A program made the translations under genes and the position numbers. 64,000 bases of DNA from Solimonas sp. (GTDB lineage: Bacteria; Pseudomonadota; Gammaproteobacteria; Nevskiales; Nevskiaceae): NCBI GenBank assembly GCA_030149365.1, contig JASBRP010000044.1, positions 1 to 64,000 of the forward strand, read 5' to 3'. The notes under the pieces were generated by a model, which did not search any database, was not told where the DNA came from, and saw only the letters and a program-made list of their open reading frames with translations. Shown piece after piece: positions 48,017 through 58,343 of the stretch (positions are counted from its first letter, which is position 1; each line of letters begins with the position of its first letter).

Positions 48017-50770
48017 CTAGCGCAACACCTTGCCGTCAGAGTCCAGCACCGTCACCTCGCCCCAATCCAGCTTGCGCACCCCGGCCTCGATCTTCTCCAG
48101 ATCGCCCACGATCAGCCAGGTCAGGGCCTGCGGTTGCACCAGGCGCTGCGCCGCAGCGTTGACCGCACCGGGGTCCAGGGCCTCGACCTTGCCGACCAGG
48201 TCGTTCCAGTAGCTGTCGGGCAGGCCGAACTTGAGCAGCGTGCCGTAGGACATCGCGATCTCGCCGGAGGTCTCGTTGGCGCCGGGCAGGCGGCGCACGG
48301 TGCGGTCCTTCGCGTCGCGCACTTCCTGCTGCTGCAGCGGGCGCTTGCCGATCAGCTCCTGGTACTCACGCAGCAGCTCCTTGAGCGAGTCCACCGTCTT
48401 GTCGGTCTGCACCGGTGCGCGCAATGCGAAGGGTCGCTGCGCCTGCGTCGCCATCACCTCGCTGCGCACGCCGTAGCTCCAGTGCTTGTCCTCGCGCAGG
48501 TTGAGGTTGGTGCGCGACAGGAAGTCGCCACCGAAGGCATCCGCCGCCAGGCGCATGGCGATGTCGTCCGGGTCACGCAGCGGCGGCGCGAGCTGCGCCG
48601 CCAGGATGTAGGACTGCTGGCTGCCACTGCGGTTGATCAGGAACACGCGCGGCTTCTGTGGCAGCGCCACCTCGGCGAGCTGCTTCTGCGGCGCCGGTTC
48701 TGCCGGGGCCTTCCAGGCGCCCAGGTGCTGCTCCAGCAGCGGCCGGATGCGCGCCTCGCTGGTGTCGCCCACCACCAGCAGCGTGGCGCGGTCGGGGCGC
48801 ATCCAGCGCGCGTAGAACGCACGCAGGTCGGCCACGGAAAGCTTCGCCAGCTGGTCCTCGTTGCCCAGGCCGCTGAGCGGGCCGGAATAGGCGTGGCCCT
48901 CGCCGTAGATCAGGCGCGGGTAGACGCGGCCGGCGATGCCGGCGGGCTGCGCCTTCTCCTGCTGCACGGCGGCGATGATCTGCTGGCGGATACGGTCGAG
49001 TTCCTTCTGCGGGAACACCGGGTGCAGCAGCACGTCGGCGAACAGTTCCAGGGATTCCGGCAGGCGCCCGCTCAGTGCGTTGAGCGACACCAGGAAGCTG
49101 TCGAGGTCGGCCATCGCCGCCAGCTCCGCGCCCAGGGTCTCCTTGCGTGCCGCGATCTGCAGCGCGTCGCGGGTCGGCGTGCCCTCGTCCAGCATCTCCA
49201 GCATCAGCCTCGCGGTGCCCGGCGTGCCGCCCAGGTCCGCCGCGTAGCCGGCGTCCACCAGCAGGCTCAGTTGCACCACCGGCGCGCTGGGGTACTCCGC
49301 CAGCGCCACCTTCAGGCCGTTGGACAGCGTGAAATGCTGCAGCGGCGGCAGGCGCAGGGCCGGCGCATCGCCGCGCGGCGGCATCTTCGAGCGGTCGGCG
49401 CCGGCTTCAGAGGTGCTGTACTCGGGGAAGGGCTCCACGGTCAGCGTGAAGACGCCGTCGTCCAGCCAGGCGCGCGCGGCGCGCTGCACGTCGGCCGGAG
49501 TGGCGCGGCGGATGCGATCGGCCTCTTCCGCCAGGGCGTCCGGCGAGCCGCAGTAGACCTGGTAGGTGGCCAGCACACCGGACTTGCCGGCACGGCCGTC
49601 GATCTGCTCCAGGCCGCGCACGCGCGCGGCGAAGTAGCGCGTCTTGGCGCGCTGCAGTTCCGCCGGCGTCGGGCCGGTCTGCAGGAAGCGCTTCAGTTCC
49701 TCCTCCATCACCCGGTCTACCACCGTCGCATCGCCGCCCGGCTGCACGTAGGCGTCCAGCGTCATCGGCGAGGCGATCTCGAAGGGATAGCTGGCGCTGG
49801 ACACAGCCGTGGCCGTGCGGTCGCGGTAGACCAGGCGCTGGTACAGGCGGCTGGTGCGGCCGTCGGCCAGGATGCCGCCGGCGAGGTTCAGCAGCGTGGC
49901 GTCGGGCTCGCACAGGCCCGGCGTGTTCCAGACCTTGATGATGCGCGGCTGCGGCACGCGGTCCTCCAGAACGCTGCGCTTGGCCCCCTGCCGTTTGGCC
50001 GGCCAGGCGTCGATGCGCTCGCGCACCGGGCCGGAGGGGATGTCGCCGAAGTACAGCTGCACCTTCTTGAGTACCTCGGCCGGGTCGATGTCGCCGGCCA
50101 CCACCAGGGTGGCGTTGGCGGCGCCGTAGTGCGCACGGAACCAGCTCTTCACGTCGTCCAGCGTCGCCGCGTTGAGGTCCTTCTCCGAGCCGATGGTGGT
50201 CCAGGAATAGGGATGGCCCGCCGGGTAGATCGCACGGGTGATCACGTCCCAGACCCGGCCGTAGGGCTGGTTCTCACCCTGGCGCTTCTCGTTCAGCACC
50301 ACGCCGCGTTGCTCGTCGAGCTTGGCCTGGTCCACCGCGCCCAGCAGGTGGCCCATGCGGTCCGATTCCAGCCACAGCACGCGGTCCAGGGCCGGCGTCG
50401 GCACGTTCTGGAAGTAATTGGTGCGGTCCATCCAGGTGGTGCCGTTGATCTTGGTGGCACCGGCCTCCGCCAGCGGGCGGAAGAACTCGTCGTTGTGGTT
50501 CTCCGAGCCGTTGAACATCAGGTGCTCGAACAGGTGGGCGAAGCCCTGGCGTCCCGGCGGCTCGTCCTTGCTGCCGACGTGATACCAGACGTTCACGGCG
50601 ACGAGCGGTGCCTTATGGTCCTCGTGGAGGATCAGCGTCAGGCCATTGGGCAGGATATGCTTCTCATAGGGGATGCGCAGGTCCGGGAAGGCCGGTTGCG
50701 CGGTGGCGGCGGCGATGGCTTGACCCTGCGACAGCAGCAGGCCCAGCGCGACGGATAGCGCCTTTCTCAT
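48017..50770 (-). CDS. M16 family zinc metallopeptidase (pitrilysin/insulinase-like)
   Basis: 917 aa; GRQGFAHLFEHLMFNGSENH (HxxEH); two M16 halves. Confidence 0.93.
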   Translation of the reverse strand: MRKALSVALGLLLSQGQAIAAATAQPAFPDLRIPYEKHILPNGLTLILHEDHKAPLVAVNVWYHVGSKDEPPGRQGFAHLFEHLMFNGSENHNDEFFRPLAEAGATKINGTTWMDRTNYFQNVPTPALDRVLWLESDRMGHLLGAVDQAKLDEQRGVVLNEKRQGENQPYGRVWDVITRAIYPAGHPYSWTTIGSEKDLNAATLDDVKSWFRAHYGAANATLVVAGDIDPAEVLKKVQLYFGDIPSGPVRERIDAWPAKRQGAKRSVLEDRVPQPRIIKVWNTPGLCEPDATLLNLAGGILADGRTSRLYQRLVYRDRTATAVSSASYPFEIASPMTLDAYVQPGGDATVVDRVMEEELKRFLQTGPTPAELQRAKTRYFAARVRGLEQIDGRAGKSGVLATYQVYCGSPDALAEEADRIRRATPADVQRAARAWLDDGVFTLTVEPFPEYSTSEAGADRSKMPPRGDAPALRLPPLQHFTLSNGLKVALAEYPSAPVVQLSLLVDAGYAADLGGTPGTARLMLEMLDEGTPTRDALQIAARKETLGAELAAMADLDSFLVSLNALSGRLPESLELFADVLLHPVFPQKELDRIRQQIIAAVQQEKAQPAGIAGRVYPRLIYGEGHAYSGPLSGLGNEDQLAKLSVADLRAFYARWMRPDRATLLVVGDTSEARIRPLLEQHLGAWKAPAEPAPQKQLAEVALPQKPRVFLINRSGSQQSYILAAQLAPPLRDPDDIAMRLAADAFGGDFLSRTNLNLREDKHWSYGVRSEVMATQAQRPFALRAPVQTDKTVDSLKELLREYQELIGKRPLQQQEVRDAKDRTVRRLPGANETSGEIAMSYGTLLKFGLPDSYWNDLVGKVEALDPGAVNAAAQRLVQPQALTWLIVGDLEKIEAGVRKLDWGEVTVLDSDGKVLR

Positions 50771-50821
50771 TGGTTGGGGGTCCCCTGGAACTCTTCTGGA
50801 AAATCTGCGGACGGTTATAGC

Positions 50822-51424
50822 GTGACCGGTTCATCGACACCACAGCGGGCGGCGGGTTCCGCGGCGATCCTGCTGCCGGACGGCCTGTTGCGCGGCGCCC
50901 GGCAGCGTCCCTCCCCGAACCAGGACCCGCGACCCGACCCGGACGACGTCAGCCTGCTGGTGATCCACAACATCTCGCTGCCGCCGGACCGCTTCGGCGG
51001 CCCCTGGATCGACGCGCTGTTCACCAACAGCCTGGACCCCAAGGCGCATCCCTATTTCGAGACCATCCACACCCTGCGCGTCTCGTCGCACCTGTGCATC
51101 TTCCGCGACGGCCGCGTCACCCAGTACGTGCCCTTCGGCCGCCGGGCCTGGCATGCCGGGGTGTCGAGCTTCGAGGGCCGCGAGCGCTGCAACGACTTCT
51201 CCATCGGCATCGAGATGGAGGGCTGCGACAGCAAGCCCTTCACCGCGAAGCAGTACGCCCGCCTGGCCCGCGTCACCGGCGCGCTGCTGGCCGCCTATCC
51301 CCGCCTGACGCCGGAGCGCATCACCGGCCACTCCGACATCGCCCCCGGCCGCAAGACCGACCCCGGCCCCTGTTTCGACTGGACCAGATACCGCGGCGCG
51401 CTCACAGGTAAAGTAGGCGCATGA
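50822..51424 (+). CDS. ampD: 1,6-anhydro-N-acetylmuramyl-L-alanine amidase AmpD
   Basis: SLLVIHNISLPPDRFGGPWIDALFTNSLDPKAHPYFETI; ITGHSDIAPGRKTDPGPCFDW; GTG start preferred. Confidence 0.94.
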   Translation: MTGSSTPQRAAGSAAILLPDGLLRGARQRPSPNQDPRPDPDDVSLLVIHNISLPPDRFGGPWIDALFTNSLDPKAHPYFETIHTLRVSSHLCIFRDGRVTQYVPFGRRAWHAGVSSFEGRERCNDFSIGIEMEGCDSKPFTAKQYARLARVTGALLAAYPRLTPERITGHSDIAPGRKTDPGPCFDWTRYRGALTGKVGA

Positions 51425-52290
51425 ACCTTATCGGCATCCTCATCGCGCTGCTGCTGGAGCGCCTGCTCGGGCAACTGCCCGGCTGGGGGCGTCCGCTGCT
51501 GTTCCTCGGCTACGTGCGGGCGCTGATGTCCGTGCTGCCGTTCCCGACCCTGTGGCGCTCGCCGGTGGCGTTGCCGCTGCTGCTGGTGCCGCCGCTGCTG
51601 CTGATCTGGTGGCTGTCGCAACTGTTCGCGCACCCCCTGGCCGAGCTGGCCTGGTCGTCCCTGGTACTGCTGCTGTGCCTGGGGCCACGCGACCTCGCCG
51701 AGGACGTGCACCGCCTGGTCGAAGCCCGCGACGCCGGCGACGGCGAGCTGGCCACCCAGCTTGCCGCCGCCCTGCAGCGCGGCCCGCAGCCGGATGCCGG
51801 CCACCGCTCCCTGCTCGGTGCCCTGTTCATCCAGTCGCACGAGCGCCTGTTCGCCGTGCTGCTGTGGTTCTTCGCGCTGGGCCCGGTCGGCGCCGTGCTG
51901 TACCGCTGCCTCAGCCGCCTGCCGCGCATCCTGCGCGAGACCGTGCCCGACAGCCCCGCCACGCGCCTGGCCGACCTGCTGCACGGCGCCTGCGCCTGGC
52001 TGCCCGCGCGCATCACCGCGCTGCTCTACGGCATGGCCGGCAGCCTCGACGACGCCATGCAGACCTGGCGCCAGCTGCTGGCCGAGCCCCAGCATGGCTG
52101 GCGCTCCCACACCTGGGCCGTGCTGGCCGAGGTATCCAGCGCCTCCATGCGCGCCGAGGAGCCGGATGGCCGCGTCGTGGTGCCGGCCTCGCTCGAAGCC
52201 AGCCTGGATGAAGTACTGCGCATGCAGACCCGCGCGCTGCTGATCCTGCTCGCCTTCTTCGCCCTGTTCGCCACCGGCAGCATGTTCTGA
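51421..52290 (+). CDS. ampE: Regulatory signalling modulator protein AmpE
   Basis: Membrane protein immediately after ampD; SLLGALFIQSHERLFAVLLWFFALGPVGAVLYRCL. Confidence 0.88.
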   Translation: MNLIGILIALLLERLLGQLPGWGRPLLFLGYVRALMSVLPFPTLWRSPVALPLLLVPPLLLIWWLSQLFAHPLAELAWSSLVLLLCLGPRDLAEDVHRLVEARDAGDGELATQLAAALQRGPQPDAGHRSLLGALFIQSHERLFAVLLWFFALGPVGAVLYRCLSRLPRILRETVPDSPATRLADLLHGACAWLPARITALLYGMAGSLDDAMQTWRQLLAEPQHGWRSHTWAVLAEVSSASMRAEEPDGRVVVPASLEASLDEVLRMQTRALLILLAFFALFATGSMF

Positions 52291-53129
52291 TGAAACGATT
52301 CTCCGCGGTTGTCCTGCTGGCCCTCACCGCCGTCCTGCCCGCGCAAGCCGCCGAGCGCATCGTCACGCTGGCGCCGCACCTGGCCGAGCTGGTCTGCGCC
52401 GCCGGCGCCTGCGACAAGCTGGTAGGCGTGGCCCGCTACACCGACGAGCCCGGCGCTCGTGGCAAGCCGGTGGTCGGCGACGCCTTCACTGTCAACATCG
52501 AAGCATTGCTGGCGTTGCGCCCGGACCTCGTCCTGGCCTGGGGCGGCGGCACCTCGCCGCAGTTCATCCAGCGCCTGCAGGCCGTGGGCATCCCGGTGCG
52601 CTGGGTCAGCGTGCGCAAGCTCGACGACGTCGGCACCGCCGTGCAGCAGATCGGCGTGTTGCTCGATACGCGCCCGGCCGCCGACAAGGCCGCCGCCGCC
52701 TACCGCAAGCGCCTGGCCGGCCTGCGCGAGCAGTACCGCGGCCGTGCGCCGCTGAAGGTCTTCTACCAGATCGAAGTGAACCCGATGTTCACGCTCAACG
52801 ACAGCAGCCCGATCAGCGAGGCCATCACCCTCTGCGGTGGCGTCAACGCCTTCGCCGGCAGCCGTAAGCTGGCGGGCCCGGTGAACGTGGAGTCCGTGCT
52901 CGCCGCCAGCCCGGACGTGATCGTCTTCGGCAAGCAGGACATGGCGAAGAAGATCCGCGACTTCTGGAAGAAGTGGCCGCTGGTGCGCGCCGTGGCACAC
53001 AAGCAGCTCTACGAGATCGACGCCAGCACGCTGACGCGCCAGTCGCCGAAGGTGCTGGATGGCGTGCAGGAGCTGTGCAAGGTGCTGGATACGGCGCGGC
53101 CGGTGTACCTGGATCTGCCGAAAAACTAG
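52290..53129 (+). CDS. btuF: Cobalamin-binding ABC-transporter substrate-binding protein, BtuF-like
   Basis: AERIVTLAPHLAELVCAAGACDKLVGVARYTDEP; GGVNAFAG; near ATR and btuB. Confidence 0.85.
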   Translation: MKRFSAVVLLALTAVLPAQAAERIVTLAPHLAELVCAAGACDKLVGVARYTDEPGARGKPVVGDAFTVNIEALLALRPDLVLAWGGGTSPQFIQRLQAVGIPVRWVSVRKLDDVGTAVQQIGVLLDTRPAADKAAAAYRKRLAGLREQYRGRAPLKVFYQIEVNPMFTLNDSSPISEAITLCGGVNAFAGSRKLAGPVNVESVLAASPDVIVFGKQDMAKKIRDFWKKWPLVRAVAHKQLYEIDASTLTRQSPKVLDGVQELCKVLDTARPVYLDLPKN

Positions 53130-53179
53130 CTTCTCTTCCTGCGGAGCTCTGCGACGGGCTTTTCCCGAACCGTTCATGC

Positions 53180-53210
53180 CGAGTGCCGCATAGCGGCGTA
53201 TCGAGGCACG
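53180..53210 (+). repeat. 31-nt dispersed repeat (CGAGTGCCGC.TAGCGGCGTATCGAGGCACG)
   Basis: 30/31 match to the reverse complement of the segment at 60067..60097. Confidence 0.75.
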
Positions 53211-53397
53211 CGCTGCAGCTCGGGAGGCGGCCACGAGGCAGGCGCTACTGGAAGGTAACCCGGTATATCAAAAGCATTCGCTGCGCTCACCAGGACTTTC
53301 AAGAACCGTCGGATTCCTTCCCTCGGCAAACGCTTTCAATGGGGCAATGAAAAGCCCCTCCATCTCGCGATGAAGGGGCTCGTATGAACCCGCCGCC

Positions 53398-53967
53398 TCA
53401 AACCCGCTGCCAGCCTACTTCCTCTCCCGACTGCGCCTTGCCCAGGGTCCGCGCAATCACGAACAGGTAATCCGACAGCCGATTGAGGTACTGCATCGCA
53501 AACGGGCTCAGCGGCTCGTCGGCGTGCAGCACCCACAGCGCGCGCTCCGCGCGACGCGCCACGGCACGCGCCATGTGCGCCTGCGCGGTGGCTGGCGAGC
53601 CGCCGGGCAGGATGAACTCCTTCAGCGGCGGCAGATTCTCGTTCAGCGCGGCCAGTTCCTCGTCCAGCTTCTCCACGTGTGCCTCGGTGACCAGCGCATG
53701 GCCGGGCATCGCCAATTCGCCGCCGAGGTTGAACAGCTCGTGCTGGATGCGCTGCAGGCTGGCATCCAGGCCCGGGGTCAGCGGCAAGGTGCGCAACAGG
53801 CCGATGTGGCAGTTCAGCTCATCCACGTCGCCCATGGACTGCACGCGCTGATGCGCCTTGGGCAGGCGGCCGCCGGTGGCCAGACCCGTGGTGCCGGTGT
53901 CGCCGGTGCGGGTGACAATCTTGCTGAGTCGGTGGCCCATGGTGATGCGCTCGCTGGAGGAAGCCAT
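53398..53967 (-). CDS. Cob(I)yrinic acid a,c-diamide adenosyltransferase, PduO type
   Basis: SKIVTRTGDTGTTGLATGGRLPKAHQRVQSMGDVDELNCHIGLLR; LNRLSDYLFVIAR. Confidence 0.94.
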   Translation of the reverse strand: MASSSERITMGHRLSKIVTRTGDTGTTGLATGGRLPKAHQRVQSMGDVDELNCHIGLLRTLPLTPGLDASLQRIQHELFNLGGELAMPGHALVTEAHVEKLDEELAALNENLPPLKEFILPGGSPATAQAHMARAVARRAERALWVLHADEPLSPFAMQYLNRLSDYLFVIARTLGKAQSGEEVGWQRV

Positions 53968-54007
53968 AAAGGTCCGCCCTCCCGGGTGGGGAGGGCGGAC
54001 GCGCAGC

Positions 54008-55963
54008 TTACAGCTCGTAGCCGAGCGTGAGCCAGAAGTTGCGTTCCGGCGAGGGCTGATAGGCCGCCGCCTCGGCGAAGGTGCCCGGGTCGGTGCCCGC
54101 GGCGCCGTACTCGCTGTACTCGCGGTCCAGCAGATTGTTGATCCGGCCGCGCAGGCTCAGCTTGTTCCAGCGCCAGCCCAGCGACAGGTTCACCACGGCA
54201 TAGCCCGGCAGGTCGCCGAGCGTCTGGTCGTAGTCGCCGGCGAATCCGCGCGAGTTCATGGCCACTACCTCGGTGTAGGCGTTCAGGCCATAGGGCAGGC
54301 CGAGATCGGCGGAAACCTTGCCGCTGAAGCGGGCTACCAGAGGCACCGGGTTACCGGCGAATCCGCCATTGCGCAACTGCGCGTCCACGTACTGGCCGGC
54401 GGCGGCCAGCGCCAGGCGGTCCAGCGCCTGCCAGCGCGATTCCACCAGTACGCCGTCACGCCGGGTGTGGTCGAGGTTGATGTTGGAGAACGTAGTTGGG
54501 TCGAAGACGATCTCGTTCTCCAGGTCGGTGCGGAACAGGCTGGTGTGCAGTAGCAGGCCCGCTTGTGCCCACTCCGCGCCCGCCTCGTAGGAGTCGCCGG
54601 TCTGGGTGTCGAGCAGGTTGATGTTGGAGCCTGCCGGAGCGCCGGCGTTGGTGAACTCGTCGACCTTGGCGAAACGGTAGTTGCGGTCGTAGCGCAGGAA
54701 CAGGCGTAGGCCGTCACGGGCCTTCCAGGACAGGCCTGCCTCGCCCGCCGTGCGGCTGTCGGTGAACTCCGTGGGCTGCACGAAGGTGAAGCCATCCTCC
54801 ACCTTGTTATCGACATGTGCGCGGCGCAGGCCGACCGTGAGGTCCAGGGCAGGCGCCACCGGCAGGATCGCTTGGCCGTACACGTCGGTCTGGTCCTGGC
54901 GATTGGCCTGCACGCCGAGCTGGGAGCTGAGCTCGTAGTCGGCCCGCTGCAGGTCGCTGCCCACCGTGATCAGTGCGGTGCCGCTGCCCATGGGATAGCG
55001 GCCGACCATGCGCGGGTTGAAGGCGCGGAGCTTGCGGTCTTGGAAGGAATCCTGGGTGGCCACCCCGAAAGTCCCGAGGCGGAAGCTGCCGTCGGAGCGG
55101 CGTTCGGTGGCCTCGGCTTCGAGCTTCCAGCGCGAGCCCAGCGCTTGGTTGACGCCCAGACGCAGTACACGCGTGTCGGTGTCGGAAAAATCGTTGGCGA
55201 AGCGCGCCGCGGACTGGCGACGGTTGGCCTTCATCTCGGCGGCGAACAGCGAACCTGGCGTCTCCAGGTCCTCGTCAACCCAGGAGGCTTCGGCAAAGGC
55301 ACCACCCGAACTCCAGTCGTAGCCGGCGCGGCCCAGCACGTTGCTGTAGTCCAGCTTGTTGTGGTCGCGGTAATTGTCGCTGCTGCGCATTTCCGCCGAC
55401 AGGCGCAGGCTGGCTCCACCCTTGGCGAGACCGCCGGTAGCGCGGGCTCGCTGTCCGTCATAGCTGCCGCCCCCCAGTTCCAGCGCGGCGCTGTTTCCGG
55501 TGCGGGCGCGGGTGATGATGTTGATGACGCCGCCGACCGCCTGGTCGCCGTAGAGGGCGCCGGCGCTGCTATTGAGGATCTCGATGCGCTCGATGTCCTT
55601 GAGCGAGATGCTGCTCAGGTCCGGCGGCGCGATGTCCGGATTGTTGAGGCGGCGGCCATCCACCAGGATCAGGGTGTTGGCATTGGCGGCATCGCCGAAG
55701 CCGCGCAGGTCGATCTGCGCACGCGAGCCGTCGCCGTAGAGATCGGTGACCTGGGCGCCGCCGAAGCTGCGCAGCACGTCGACCAGGTTCGCGGCGCCGG
55801 AGGATTCGATCTGGGCGCGGCTGATAACGCTGACCGCGGCAGGAAGCCGCACTTCCGACTGCTCGGAGCGGGTGGCGGTAACGTAGACCGGGTCGAGCAC
55901 CACGGCATCATTGGCAACAGCAGCGAAAGGCGCCAGGACGGCGCCCAGGAAGAGCTTTCTCAC
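54008..55963 (-). CDS. btuB: TonB-dependent vitamin B12 receptor
   Basis: GTG start VRKLFLGAVLAPFAAVANDA; DPVYVTATRSEQ TonB-box region; plug NTLILVDGRRLNNPD; C-terminal NFWLTLGYEL; downstream of a cobalamin riboswitch. Confidence 0.88.
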   Translation of the reverse strand: MRKLFLGAVLAPFAAVANDAVVLDPVYVTATRSEQSEVRLPAAVSVISRAQIESSGAANLVDVLRSFGGAQVTDLYGDGSRAQIDLRGFGDAANANTLILVDGRRLNNPDIAPPDLSSISLKDIERIEILNSSAGALYGDQAVGGVINIITRARTGNSAALELGGGSYDGQRARATGGLAKGGASLRLSAEMRSSDNYRDHNKLDYSNVLGRAGYDWSSGGAFAEASWVDEDLETPGSLFAAEMKANRRQSAARFANDFSDTDTRVLRLGVNQALGSRWKLEAEATERRSDGSFRLGTFGVATQDSFQDRKLRAFNPRMVGRYPMGSGTALITVGSDLQRADYELSSQLGVQANRQDQTDVYGQAILPVAPALDLTVGLRRAHVDNKVEDGFTFVQPTEFTDSRTAGEAGLSWKARDGLRLFLRYDRNYRFAKVDEFTNAGAPAGSNINLLDTQTGDSYEAGAEWAQAGLLLHTSLFRTDLENEIVFDPTTFSNINLDHTRRDGVLVESRWQALDRLALAAAGQYVDAQLRNGGFAGNPVPLVARFSGKVSADLGLPYGLNAYTEVVAMNSRGFAGDYDQTLGDLPGYAVVNLSLGWRWNKLSLRGRINNLLDREYSEYGAAGTDPGTFAEAAAYQPSPERNFWLTLGYEL

Positions 55964-56009
55964 GAGATATATCCCCCGCTGCATCCCCGCAGCGTCAGAA
56001 CCACAAACC

Positions 56010-56196
56010 GGCAAGGCGCCGGAGCCTGCTTGAGGCCGGTCTCCGGACTCGAGGCTTGCTGGACCGGCGCCTTCCCATGCCTGTGGCACAGTGGCGTGTA
56101 GCCGGTCCCGAACCTCTTACCGTTGCGGGGGCAGTGAGCGCTTTGCACGCTCTTCCCGTTTAACCCAGGGGCATCGCCCTCTGGGAACCTGAAGCG
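56010..56196 (-). ncRNA. Cobalamin riboswitch
   Basis: Reverse strand contains CAGGTTCCC..., ...CTGCCCCCGCAACGGTAAGAGG and B12 box AGTCCGGAGACCGGCCT, upstream of btuB. Confidence 0.93.
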
Positions 56197-56272
56197 GGGC
56201 GAATTATACGCAGGCAGGGCCTGAACCCGTATCATGCGCGCGGATTAGAGCCTCCCTGGACAAGTTTCCCCG

Positions 56273-57052
56273 ATGAACAGCCCCTTCCTGAGCGCCGCCC
56301 TCGACGCCGCCGCCGCCGCCACCGAAATCATCCGCAAGGCCTACCGCGGCAACTTCGACGTGCAGTACAAGGCTGACGCCAGCCCGGTGACCGAGGTGGA
56401 CGTGGCCTCGGAGCAGGCGATCAAGGCCGTGTTGCAGGCGCGCTTCCCGGACCACGGCTTCTTCGGCGAGGAGACCGGCAAGTCCAACCAGGACTCCGAC
56501 TATCTCTGGCTGGTGGACCCCATCGACGGCACCAAGGCCTTCGTGCGCGGCTACCCGATGTTCTCGATCCAGATCGCGCTGATGCACAAGGGCGAGCTGG
56601 TGCTGGGCGTGTCCTCGGCCCCCTGCTGGAACGGCGGAGCCGGCGAGACCATCTGGGCGGAGAAGGGCAAGGGTGCCTGGCTGGGCGAGGAGCGCCTGCA
56701 GGTCAGCAACATCGACACCCTGGCCAAGGCCACGCTGTCCACCGGCAACCTCGCGCGCCTGGCCAAGTCACCGCAGTGGTCCGAACTGGGCCGGCTGATC
56801 CCGCAGCTGCACCGCATCCGCGGCTACGCCGACTTCGTCCACTACCACCTGCTGGCCTCGGGCCGCATCGACGCGGTGGTGGAATCGGACGTGAACATCC
56901 TCGACATCGCCGCGCTCACCGTCATCGTGCGCGAGGCGGGCGGCACCTTCACCGATCTCGACGGCGGACCGGTGGGGCTGGACATCACCACCGTGCGCGC
57001 GACCAACGGCCGCCTGCACGATGCTTTCGCCGGGCTAGCCCTCGGCGCTTGA
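56273..57052 (+). CDS. Inositol monophosphatase family protein, histidinol-phosphatase (HisN)-like
   Basis: FFGEETG; LWLVDPIDGTKAFVRGYPMFSIQIAL; VVESDVNILDIAAL. Confidence 0.86.
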   Translation: MNSPFLSAALDAAAAATEIIRKAYRGNFDVQYKADASPVTEVDVASEQAIKAVLQARFPDHGFFGEETGKSNQDSDYLWLVDPIDGTKAFVRGYPMFSIQIALMHKGELVLGVSSAPCWNGGAGETIWAEKGKGAWLGEERLQVSNIDTLAKATLSTGNLARLAKSPQWSELGRLIPQLHRIRGYADFVHYHLLASGRIDAVVESDVNILDIAALTVIVREAGGTFTDLDGGPVGLDITTVRATNGRLHDAFAGLALGA

Positions 57053-57712
57053 GGGTGCTTCGCGCAGGCTGATCACCTGCCAGCCGCGCTTCCCCGCCTC
57101 CGCGCGCAGCACGTCGTCCGGGTCCACGGCCACGGCCTGGTCGGCCATCTCCAGCAGCGGGATGTCGTTGCGCGAGTCGCTGTAGGCCGTCATGTGCGTG
57201 TAGGCCTGCGGCTGGGCCGCCAGCCATTCCTTCAGCCGCACCACCTTGCCACCCTGGAAGTTCGGCAGCCCCGCGACCTGGCCGGTGTAGCGGCCGTCGC
57301 GGATCTCCGGATCGGTGCCGATCAGGTGCGGCACGCCCAGCAGCTCGGCGATCGGCTCGGTGACGAAGCGATTGGTGGCGCTGGTGATCAGCAGCGTCGC
57401 GCCCTCGGCGCGGTGGCGCTCCAGCAGGGCAGGGGCGCCCGCGGCCACCACCGGCTCGATCTTTTCGCGGATGAACTGCCGGCGCCAGGCGTGCAGCGTT
57501 TCCATGCTGTGCTGCGACAGCGGCTTCAGCGAAAACGAGCAGAACTTCAGGATATCCAGCGTGCCGGCCTGGTATTCCTCGTAGAAGCGCCGGTTCTCGC
57601 GCTCGTAGGCCTCGCGGTCCACGTGGCCCTGCTCCACCAGGAACTGGCCCCAGAGGTAGTCGCTGTCGTTGGCGAGCAGGGTGTGGTCGAGGTCGAAGAC
57701 GGCGATTTTCAT
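57035..57712 (-). CDS. HAD-IB family hydrolase (SerB-like phosphatase)
   Basis: MKIAVFDLDHTLLANDSDYLWGQFL; LLITSATNRFVTEPIAELLG; AYSDSRNDIPLLEMADQAVAVDPD. Confidence 0.92.
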   Translation of the reverse strand: MKIAVFDLDHTLLANDSDYLWGQFLVEQGHVDREAYERENRRFYEEYQAGTLDILKFCSFSLKPLSQHSMETLHAWRRQFIREKIEPVVAAGAPALLERHRAEGATLLITSATNRFVTEPIAELLGVPHLIGTDPEIRDGRYTGQVAGLPNFQGGKVVRLKEWLAAQPQAYTHMTAYSDSRNDIPLLEMADQAVAVDPDDVLRAEAGKRGWQVISLREAPSSAEG

Positions 57713-57824
57713 GGCGTGAAAGGCGGTTGGTGAAGCTTCGGGGCCGGCATCTTACCCGGGGCATATACAGCACCGGGGGGATTTGCCATTATCCTTCGAG
57801 AACTTATTCATCCTCATCCCGCAA

Positions 57825-58343
57825 GTGATTGATTCAGAAGGATTCCGTCCAAACGTTGGGATTGTGCTGACGAGCGCGGCCGGCCAGGTGCTGTGGGCCA
57901 AGCGCATCGGCCAGCAGGCCTGGCAGTTTCCGCAGGGCGGGATCAAGCGCGGCGAGACCCCCGAGGCCGCCCTGTTCCGGGAGCTGCACGAGGAACTGGG
58001 CCTGCTGCCGCAGCACGTCGAAGTCATCGGCGTGACCAGCGGCTGGCTGCGCTACCGCCTGCCACAGCGCTACCTGCGCCGCCCGCGCGGGCGGCTGTGC
58101 GTCGGCCAGAAGCAGAAGTGGTTCGCGCTGCGCATGGTCGCCGCCGACCAGCTGGTGCGTTTCGACGCCAGCGACAAGCCGGAATTCGACGGCTGGCGCT
58201 GGGTGGACTACTGGCTGCCGATGGACGAAGTGGTCGAGTTCAAGCGTGACGTCTATCGCCGGGCGTTGACCGAGCTGGCCCCCCTGCTGGGCCAGTCCGG
58301 GCAGCAGCCTCCCGCGGACGCGCCCCGGGCAGCCAACGCGTGA
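57825..58343 (+). CDS. rppH: RNA pyrophosphohydrolase (Nudix)
   Basis: GTG start; [42 protein letters not shown] Nudix box. Confidence 0.94.
   Translation: MIDSEGFRPNVGIVLTSAAGQVLWAKRIGQQAWQFPQGGIKRGETPEAALFRELHEELGLLPQHVEVIGVTSGWLRYRLPQRYLRRPRGRLCVGQKQKWFALRMVAADQLVRFDASDKPEFDGWRWVDYWLPMDEVVEFKRDVYRRALTELAPLLGQSGQQPPADAPRAANA

Noticed and set aside
47960-50758. 932-aa plus-strand ORF
   Set aside because: Shadow ORF of the M16 peptidase; no domain logic, high R/Q/H content.
54815-56101. 428-aa plus-strand ORF
   Set aside because: Shadow ORF antisense to btuB and its riboswitch.
55980-56220. GC-rich structured region upstream of btuB as a novel RNA
   Set aside because: Fully explained by a canonical cobalamin riboswitch with B12 box.
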